Shown: one piece after another, positions 23,446-28,462 of the stretch | How the letters are laid out: each line of letters begins with the position of its first letter | How positions within the stretch are numbered: position 1 is the first letter of the stretch | Assembly (NCBI GenBank): GCA_964596115.1 | Contig: CAZQRW010000026.1 | Span: 1-28,462 of the forward strand | Length of the DNA: 28,462 nucleotides | Source of the DNA: CAZQRW01 sp964596115 | GTDB taxonomy: Bacteria > Hydrothermota > UBA3072 > B12-G15 | Direction of reading: 5' to 3' | Position numbers and translations under genes: made by a program | Notes under the pieces: generated by a model | What the model was told of the DNA's origin: nothing | Databases searched by the model: none | Seen by the model: the letters and a program-made list of their open reading frames with translations, nothing else

Positions 23446-24936
23446 CTACATTGAATAAAATATTTCACCTTTTAATGAATTTTCAAGTGAGCCATCAGAA
23501 TAATTACCTGTGTCCATAATTTGAAGTCTAAAATTATCGCTTATATTATAATTTAACAGATTAGAGAAATTGTACTTATCACTTGAGCCGTAGGTTAAGG
23601 ATACATTCACATTTAGAGAGAATGGGCCCAAGAAGAGGGAAGCGCTGGTGTTTATAGAATTTGTGGTTGAGCCAAAATAGCCATAGTCTCCGCTATGAGA
23701 AAACACCGTTGATAGGTAAAAAACCTTTGTTTTAATTTCTGCCCCTACGGAGATGTAATAACTGATGTCCTGAAGAGAATCCCGTTTCTCGTCAGCATAC
23801 TGAAATGAAGAAAGAATACCAAAATTAGAAAACTCAACGTTCAAATTATTGGATAAAAAATAGTTTAATGTGTTATTTAGATAGTAAACCTCGTTATCGA
23901 GAGAAAGAGAAATTTTAGACATATAAATATCTCCATTCAGGTGGAGTCCCCTCCTCTTTTCAAGGTAGGGGTTGCCAAGATTAAGAAAATTCTCCCCTAC
24001 ATCTCTATAAAACAATTTTACATCCTTCAGTTTAAAACCAGCTTCGTATGCCCTGCCCCTTATTTTATTTTCTGTAAATATATTTGGAGAACCCTCAGTA
24101 ATAGCCAGTTGTCCAAATATCCCAAGTAGGTCATTACTTATGGAGAAACAAGGGGATAGAAGTATTGCTCTTTCAGGAGGTTCAAAGGGGAATCCCACAA
24201 AATTTGCTGTATCATCATATGCCCTGAAAGCAGTAAAAGAAATCTTATTAAAAAGGGTAAATTTTCCTCCATAAAACACACGAGGATATTCAAAAAATAG
24301 TGTATCATAGGCGACAGAATATAGATAGAAGGGCTTTAGTGAAAAATATCTGTTGCTATAATCTTGTAAAAACCCAAGTCCTGAAGGAGAATACATAGTC
24401 AACTCATCAAAATTTAAAGAAAGGTATCCACCTTCAAGCTCAAAATCTTTATATTTTATGTTGCCATAACCATACCATCCAAGAGGATAATCAATATCCT
24501 TTATATATGTAATCGTGGTAGGGATGTTAAAAAAAGAAAAACCAGCATTAATCTCAGCCAATGAAAATAAACCTGGTTTATAGGTAGTAAACGTTAGCGA
24601 ATCAGGCACAACATTTTTCGTTGCACCTCCTCCGATACTAAAAAAATCAATGTTTATACTTTTTACTTTTTCTGTCATTTCATTCACAAAAAAGGGAAAT
24701 ACAAGCGTATCTTCAGATGTAAAAACTTTTAATAGGTGGTTACCAGAACTCACTGGATAAGATTCTAAATAAAAATAGTCTTTAGAAATTTCCCCCTCGA
24801 TTAGATCATTATCGACACTAACAGTAATTTTTTTATTACTCATAGGGGGTTCGAAGTATATCATAATATCAGGGTTTGGTTCCGATATGGAATCTGGGCT
24901 TAACACAAATATTGCTGCAATGATAAAATTAATCAT
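23446..24936 (-). CDS. Exported β-barrel-like envelope protein
   Basis: A 496-residue protein with a short hydrophobic N-terminus (MINFIIAAIFVLS) and a small N-terminal domain (about 20-85: IMIYFEPPMSNKKITVSVDN, SGNHLLKV). A long region then alternates polar and aromatic/hydrophobic residues (for example YFSLKPFYLYSVAYDTLFFE and FSLNVNVSLTYGSS), as in outer-membrane β-barrels. The C-terminus ends SLKGEIFYSM; the penultimate aromatic pattern is only roughly barrel-like. No family is recognised. It is first in the minus-strand operon. The ATG has no ribosome-binding site but sits at the expected transcription start of its promoter. Confidence 0.75.
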   Translation of the reverse strand: MINFIIAAIFVLSPDSISEPNPDIMIYFEPPMSNKKITVSVDNDLIEGEISKDYFYLESYPVSSGNHLLKVFTSEDTLVFPFFVNEMTEKVKSINIDFFSIGGGATKNVVPDSLTFTTYKPGLFSLAEINAGFSFFNIPTTITYIKDIDYPLGWYGYGNIKYKDFELEGGYLSLNFDELTMYSPSGLGFLQDYSNRYFSLKPFYLYSVAYDTLFFEYPRVFYGGKFTLFNKISFTAFRAYDDTANFVGFPFEPPERAILLSPCFSISNDLLGIFGQLAITEGSPNIFTENKIRGRAYEAGFKLKDVKLFYRDVGENFLNLGNPYLEKRRGLHLNGDIYMSKISLSLDNEVYYLNNTLNYFLSNNLNVEFSNFGILSSFQYADEKRDSLQDISYYISVGAEIKTKVFYLSTVFSHSGDYGYFGSTTNSINTSASLFLGPFSLNVNVSLTYGSSDKYNFSNLLNYNISDNFRLQIMDTGNYSDGSLENSLKGEIFYSM

Positions 24937-24942
24937 ACGGGA

Positions 24943-24970
24943 ATTATAGACTTAATTCAGTAAATTTCAA
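24943..24970 (-). promoter_or_regulatory. Promoter of the minus-strand operon, apparently leaderless
   Basis: On the minus strand, TTGAAA (24970-24965), a 16-base spacer and a perfect TATAAT (24948-24943). Six bases separate the -10 from ATG 24936, so the expected start is at or next to the A of the start codon. There is no ribosome-binding site, consistent with a leaderless mRNA. Confidence 0.65.
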
Positions 24971-25100
24971 TATCTGATTGCATCGAGATTGCTACCATTA
25001 TTAAAGACAAGAATACGATGAGTAAAAATAATTCTAAGTAAGTGAATTTATCCTTACTGATTGGTTTCTTAATCATCGACAATAGATTTCTAATTTTTTA
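24971..25100. other. Divergent intergenic spacer
   Basis: AT-rich spacer between two divergent promoters. No open frame, RNA gene or clear operator palindrome is seen. It is the largest gap in the interior of the window. Confidence 0.5.
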
Positions 25101-25129
25101 TTGACAATCAATTGTTATATCATTATACT
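25101..25129 (+). promoter_or_regulatory. Promoter of the folB operon, apparently leaderless
   Basis: TTGACA (25101-25106), a 17-base spacer and TATACT (25124-25129), a near-consensus sigma-70 promoter. The folB ATG at 25135 begins five bases after the -10 hexamer, exactly where transcription should start. No ribosome-binding site exists. Confidence 0.75.
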
Positions 25130-25134
25130 TCTGT

Positions 25135-25479
25135 ATGCACATAATTAGATTAAAAGGAATTTCAAAGAGAATAAAGATAGGGTTTAACGAAGAAAAACAA
25201 AGGGGAACAAGAATAGAAGTAGATGTTGAAATTTATACGGATCTTTCAAATGTTGCAAAAAGTGATTCCCTGAAGGGGGGTATTGATTATACAAAAATCT
25301 ATAACATTGTTTACGGTGAAATGAAAAGGGAACTGTCTACTATTGAGTCATTGTGCTTCAATATCCATTCTACGTTAAAAAATTCCTTTCCTGGTAAAAA
25401 GATTAGGGTTATCGTCAGAAAGCCCCATCCACCGCTTGGTGGTGAAGTTCAAAGTGCTGAGGTAGAAATAGAAGAATGA
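25135..25479 (+). CDS. folB: Dihydroneopterin aldolase FolB
   Basis: Folate pathway enzyme that cleaves 7,8-dihydroneopterin to 6-hydroxymethyl-dihydropterin and glycolaldehyde. Family landmarks are IRLKGI at the start, Glu20 in GFNEEKQRG, the DYTKIY segment with Tyr52, Glu71 in TIESL, and the catalytic Lys96 in VRKPHPPLGG. The 114-residue length is typical. The start at 25135 is supported by the homologous N-terminus; it lacks a ribosome-binding site and appears to be leaderless. It overlaps folK by 4 bases. Confidence 0.92.
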   Translation: MHIIRLKGISKRIKIGFNEEKQRGTRIEVDVEIYTDLSNVAKSDSLKGGIDYTKIYNIVYGEMKRELSTIESLCFNIHSTLKNSFPGKKIRVIVRKPHPPLGGEVQSAEVEIEE

Positions 25480-25961
25480 ATATCTATCTTTCTATTGGTT
25501 CAAATTTGGGTGATAGAGAAAAAAATCTATTCGAAGCATTCAAGCGTATAAAGGAAATAGGGTATGCAAAAGGTTCTCATATTTATGAATCAGAGCCATG
25601 GGGAGTAAAAGGCCAGGGCAATTTTCTAAATGCCGCAATTAAGCTTATTACAGACATAGAACCAATTGAACTCCTTGATAGAACAAATTTTATCGAACTT
25701 GAAATGGGAAGGAAAAACAAAGGAGATTCTTCACCAAGAATTATAGATATAGACATTATTCTAATGGGATATATTATATATATGGATAAGAGACTAACAG
25801 TGCCACACAAAAAATTCAGGGATCGAAATTTCGTTCTTATCCCACTAAATGAATTAGGTTCTGATGAGGTAGACCCAGTGACCGGATATACAATCAGCGA
25901 GCTTCTTGAAAGATGTAATGATAAGGGTATGGTATGGGAGACTGGCATTTTATTGCAGTAG
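25476..25961 (+). CDS. folK: HPPK, hydroxymethyl-dihydropterin pyrophosphokinase
   Basis: Transfers pyrophosphate from ATP to 6-hydroxymethyl-7,8-dihydropterin, the step after FolB. The N-terminal YLSIGSNLGDREKNL, the middle SEPWGVKGQGNFLNAA and the metal-binding Asp91/Asp93 in PRIIDIDIILMG are all present, followed by VPHKKFRDRNFVLIPLNEL. The 161-residue length is normal. It overlaps folB by 4 bases and the kinase gene by 28. Together the two genes cover two successive folate steps; folP is not in the window. Confidence 0.95.
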   Translation: MNIYLSIGSNLGDREKNLFEAFKRIKEIGYAKGSHIYESEPWGVKGQGNFLNAAIKLITDIEPIELLDRTNFIELEMGRKNKGDSSPRIIDIDIILMGYIIYMDKRLTVPHKKFRDRNFVLIPLNELGSDEVDPVTGYTISELLERCNDKGMVWETGILLQ

Positions 25962-26566
25962 AAGGAGTAATAGGTGTAGGAAAAACGACACTTGCGACTC
26001 TCCTTTCTAAGAGGTTAAACGGTAAACTTGTTCTTGAAGAGGTTAATGACAATCCGTTTCTGCCAATGTTCTATGATTCGCCAGAAAGGTATAGCTTCGT
26101 AACACAAATATTTTTCCTGCTATCTCGATACAACACCCTGAGAGAACTCACCACAAGGGATATCTTCTCTAAGGTTATAGTTTCAGATTATATGTTTGAA
26201 AAGGATAAAATTTTTGCTTCAATAAATCTAAACGATAGAGAAAGATTACTTTATGAAAATATATATTCACTCTTAAAAAAAGATATACCCTCACCAGATA
26301 TAATTATTTATCTTCAGGCAGATACATCTATTCTGCTTGAAAGAATCAAAAGTAGAGGAAGACCATATGAAAATGGGATAACACCTGAATACCTTAATGC
26401 TATCAATGATGCTTATAACGAGTTTTTTTTCCATTATGAGGAGGCTCCTATACTGATTATAAACTCAAATAACATAAGCTTCACAAAACAACCCGAAGCA
26501 TTGGAGATCTTGTTGCAACAATTGGACAGGTTAAAAAAAGGTCTGAATTTTTTCTCTATGGCTTAA
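25934..26566 (+). CDS. Deoxynucleoside kinase (dAK/dGK type)
   Basis: Salvage kinase that phosphorylates deoxynucleosides, probably purine ones. The P-loop is G11-VIGVGKT-18, followed by the substrate-binding EEVNDNPFL and ERYSFVTQIFFLLSRY. The segment VSDYMFEKDKIFA stands where DRS-type kinases have their catalytic Asp-Arg. A LID-like arginine segment, ERIKSRGRPYE, is near residue 140. The 210-residue length is typical. It starts within folK (28-base overlap), an arrangement I recall from other FCB-type bacteria. Substrate preference cannot be read from sequence alone. Confidence 0.88.
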   Translation: MGDWHFIAVEGVIGVGKTTLATLLSKRLNGKLVLEEVNDNPFLPMFYDSPERYSFVTQIFFLLSRYNTLRELTTRDIFSKVIVSDYMFEKDKIFASINLNDRERLLYENIYSLLKKDIPSPDIIIYLQADTSILLERIKSRGRPYENGITPEYLNAINDAYNEFFFHYEEAPILIINSNNISFTKQPEALEILLQQLDRLKKGLNFFSMA

Positions 26567-26567
26567 G

Positions 26568-27413
26568 ATGAAAATAGTAAAATCAATAGCGGAAATGAAG
26601 AAAATCTCCCACAAAATTCATTCATCTTCACTAAAAATAGGGTTCGTCCCAACTATGGGATTTTTACATGAAGGCCACCTTTCTTTAATTAAAATAGCAA
26701 AAAAAATGAGTGAAAGAACAGTGGTAAGTATATTTGTGAATCCTACTCAATTTGGCCCAAACGAAGACTATTATCAGTATCCCAGAGATATAAAAAGGGA
26801 CAAAGAACTTCTTAAGAAAGAAGGGGTACATTACATATTTTATCCTTCTGAGGAAGAAATGTATCCAGAAGGTTTCCTTACCACGGTAAAGGTAAAGAAA
26901 CTATCGGAAATTCTATGCGGTGCATCAAGGCCTGTTCATTTTGAAGGTGTGACCACAGTTGTATTAAAGCTTTTCAACATTATTAATCCTGACATTGCTG
27001 TTTTTGGAGAGAAGGACTATCAACAACTTGTAATTATTAAAAAAATGGTAATGGACCTTAATCTGGATATCAGCATTGTTTCAGGAGAAATTATAAGAGA
27101 ACAGGATGGAATTGCTATGAGCTCAAGAAATACTTATCTTTCAAAAGAGGAAAGAAAACAAGCAACCTGTCTTTACAGATCGCTTCTCATTGCAAGAGAT
27201 TGGATTATGGCAGGGGAAAGAAACACTTCAATTATTATTTCAAGGATGAAAGAATTTATAAAAACGTTTCCTTCAACAAAGATTGATTATATCGAAATTG
27301 TAGATCCTGAGACACTGAATCCCTTAAAAAGAATTAAGGGATCCGCAAGAATTCTTCTCGCGGTATGGATAGGCAAAACAAGGCTCATAGATAATCTCCA
27401 GGTAAATGTCTGA
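26568..27413 (+). CDS. panC: Pantothenate synthetase PanC
   Basis: Condenses pantoate with β-alanine using ATP to give pantothenate, the coenzyme A precursor. The nucleotidyl-transferase HIGH-like motif is H34-EG-H37 in PTMGFLHEGHLSL. Further landmarks are FVNPTQFGPNEDYYQYPRD, GEKDYQQLVIIKKMV and the KMSKS-like region GIAMSSRNTYLS. The 281-residue length is typical. It begins one base after the deoxynucleoside kinase stop and overlaps the following sigma factor gene by 8 bases. It is part of the folB operon. Confidence 0.96.
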   Translation: MKIVKSIAEMKKISHKIHSSSLKIGFVPTMGFLHEGHLSLIKIAKKMSERTVVSIFVNPTQFGPNEDYYQYPRDIKRDKELLKKEGVHYIFYPSEEEMYPEGFLTTVKVKKLSEILCGASRPVHFEGVTTVVLKLFNIINPDIAVFGEKDYQQLVIIKKMVMDLNLDISIVSGEIIREQDGIAMSSRNTYLSKEERKQATCLYRSLLIARDWIMAGERNTSIIISRMKEFIKTFPSTKIDYIEIVDPETLNPLKRIKGSARILLAVWIGKTRLIDNLQVNV

Positions 27414-27966
27414 CATAACGGAACTGGTAAAAAAGGCAAAGAGAGGTGACTTTTCCGCTTTTGAAAAACTTGTAAAAAGTCATAGCGCGAAAGTATATTC
27501 CGTACTTTTAAGGATTACAGGCAATTCAGCAGATGCAGAGGATGGACTTCAGGAGACATTCCTCAGGGTTTTTAAATCCCTTAATAGATTAAGAGGTGAT
27601 GAAAATTTTTCTATCTGGTTAATGAGAATAGCAGTTAACGTAGCAAGATCCATAGTAAGGAAAAGAGAACCATATCATTTTAATATAGATACAATTCCAA
27701 TAACCAAAGAGCTCTTTGACTGGTCAGAGAATCCTGAATTGGTCTTAAAAAGAAAGGAATTATTACATGCAATTGAAAAATTCATCAATGAACTACCTGT
27801 GGAATTTAGAGAACCTTTTGTTTTAAGGGATGTAGAGGGATTTTCAGTAAAAGATATATCAAAAATTCTTGGTATCTCAGAATCCCTCGTTAAAATAAGG
27901 GCACACAGGGCAAGACTTGTATTAAGGGAAAAAATTACTCAATTTTTTTCAAAGGGAAAGAAATAA
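27406..27966 (+). CDS. ECF RNA polymerase sigma factor without adjacent anti-sigma
   Basis: A 186-residue group IV sigma factor. Region 2 (about 10-85) has DFSAFEKLVKSHSAKVYSVL, DAEDGLQETFLRVFKSL and FSIWLMRIAVNVARSIVRKR. Region 4 (about 120-175) has LPVEFREPFVLRDVEGFSVK and ISKILGISESLVKIRAHRAR. Its ATG lies in the end of panC (8-base overlap), so it is made from the folate/pantothenate transcript. No zinc-finger anti-sigma gene follows; the next gene converges from the other strand. Control may be by transcription, by an unlinked anti-sigma factor, or by a different mechanism. Confidence 0.92.
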   Translation: MSDITELVKKAKRGDFSAFEKLVKSHSAKVYSVLLRITGNSADAEDGLQETFLRVFKSLNRLRGDENFSIWLMRIAVNVARSIVRKREPYHFNIDTIPITKELFDWSENPELVLKRKELLHAIEKFINELPVEFREPFVLRDVEGFSVKDISKILGISESLVKIRAHRARLVLREKITQFFSKGKK

Positions 27967-27992
27967 ATTAACCCTTCCCTTTCAATTTTTTT
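27951..27992 (+). terminator. Probable terminator of the folB-to-sigma operon
   Basis: An eight-base-pair stem, AAAGGGAA (27951-27958) and TTCCCTTT (27975-27982), with a 16-base loop spans the sigma stop codon. A T-run follows at 27986-27992. The T-run falls within the 3' end of the converging ferritin-like gene. The weak stem and long loop make it only moderately convincing. Confidence 0.45.
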
Positions 27993-28279
27993 ATAAACTC
28001 TTCTACCTCTTCTGCACCTTCATCGTAAAACTTATACTCTTCAGGGGCAAGTTCCTTAAGCAACCTTAGAAATTCACCAGCATGCACCCTCTCCTCGTCT
28101 GCTATATCCTTCAACACCTCTATTGCCAGCTTATTATCTGTAGACTCTGCAAGTTGCATATACATCTGTACAGCCTCATACTCAGCTGCCACCATAAATC
28201 TTATCGCCCTGATTAACTCTTCTCTTGTAAGCTTTCTGTCTTTCTTAACACCTGAAAAGGGATCTCCAAATTCTGGCAT
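27968..28279 (-). CDS. Encapsulated-ferritin-like / rubrerythrin-family protein
   Basis: A 103-residue two-helix ferritin-like protein that should bind iron and probably oxidise it. The short form must assemble into a multimer to build a di-iron site. Likely ligands are Glu33 and/or Glu35 (AAEYEAVQMY) and Glu63/His66 (DEERVH), a spacing like that of encapsulated ferritin. The C-terminus (KKLKGKG) does not resemble an encapsulin cargo peptide, and no shell gene is present in the window. AAGGAGGTG precedes the ATG by about six bases. It converges on the sigma factor gene with a one-base gap. Confidence 0.85.
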   Translation of the reverse strand: MPEFGDPFSGVKKDRKLTREELIRAIRFMVAAEYEAVQMYMQLAESTDNKLAIEVLKDIADEERVHAGEFLRLLKELAPEEYKFYDEGAEEVEEFIKKLKGKG

Positions 28280-28333
28280 AATACACCTCCTTATAAAGAT
28301 TATCCCTGTATTTCCTCCTTTTTGTATGATTTG

Positions 28334-28361
28334 ATTTTAATATAAAAAAAATATTTGTCAA
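28334..28361 (-). promoter_or_regulatory. Promoter of the ferritin-like gene
   Basis: On the minus strand, TTGACA (28361-28356), a 16-base spacer of mostly T, and TAAAAT (28339-28334). The leader of about 50 bases holds two good ribosome-binding sites; the second is used by the ferritin-like gene. Confidence 0.5.
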
Positions 28362-28462
28362 CATGCCGATTTGCCTTGTTAAAAATCAACACAAAAATAG
28401 TAAAATATATCTCCAGAAAAGAAGGTATAAAAAACGAAGAAGGAAGGATGGAGAATGAAGAA
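28362..28462. other. Right-edge intergenic region, possible start of a plus-strand gene
   Basis: About 85 AT-rich bases without a clear feature end in GGAAGG (28442-28447), followed by ATGs at 28448 and 28455. The second has a suitable seven-base spacing. A new plus-strand gene may start here, but only two codons are visible. Confidence 0.3.

Noticed and set aside
28448..28462. Start of a plus-strand coding region at the right edge
   Set aside because: Two possible ATGs and a GGAAGG site are present, but only a few codons are visible, so it was not entered as a gene.

Overview
The window is AT-rich bacterial chromosome with very tight gene packing: most neighbours overlap by 4-28 nt or are a few bases apart, and only three gaps exceed 100 bases. 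Nothing in it looks like a phage, plasmid or insertion sequence. The exported β-barrel protein, FecR-type protein, lipoprotein and Ig-repeat protein, together with the mreBCD-mrdA cluster, suggest a rod-shaped diderm. The low GC, Lys/Ile-rich proteins and lack of close resemblance to model organisms suggest an uncultured lineage (FCB/WOR-3-like is my guess; the sequence does not prove it).

Layout. (1) 1-182: four degenerate copies of CCTACCTYGCT at the left edge, then a promoter. (2) 183-4616 (+): mreB, mreC, mreD, mrdA (cell elongation) and a dCMP deaminase. (3) 4701-17827 (+): a good sigma-70-type promoter, tRNA-Leu(UAG), then with almost no gaps tig, clpP, clpX, lon (protein folding and quality control), ktrB/trkH and ktrA/trkA (K+ uptake), a small TPR protein, a 1350-residue soluble PAS/GAF histidine kinase and its receiver-GAF-HD-GYP-like partner. 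(4) 17844-18611 (+): an exported β-propeller with its own promoter inside the preceding gene. (5) 24936-18641 (-): a six-gene island on the opposite strand, in transcription order β-barrel-like protein, FecR protein, lipoprotein, ECF sigma factor, membrane zf-HC2 anti-sigma factor, and a six-repeat Ig-like protein. (6) 25135-27966 (+): folB, folK, a deoxynucleoside kinase, panC and a second ECF sigma factor without an adjacent anti-sigma factor. (7) 28279-27968 (-): an encapsulated-ferritin-like protein.

The most interesting part is region 5. It looks like a self-contained cell-envelope signalling locus: the sigma/anti-sigma pair is embedded among exported proteins of unknown function, the anti-sigma factor and the β-barrel protein carry what looks like the same small periplasmic domain, and a near-ideal ECF-type promoter (GGAACTT-N16-TCTAA) lies in the 45-base gap before the FecR gene, placed to make the locus autoregulated. 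The operon's first gene and the divergent folB gene both appear to be transcribed from their own A of ATG, i.e. as leaderless mRNAs from back-to-back promoters.
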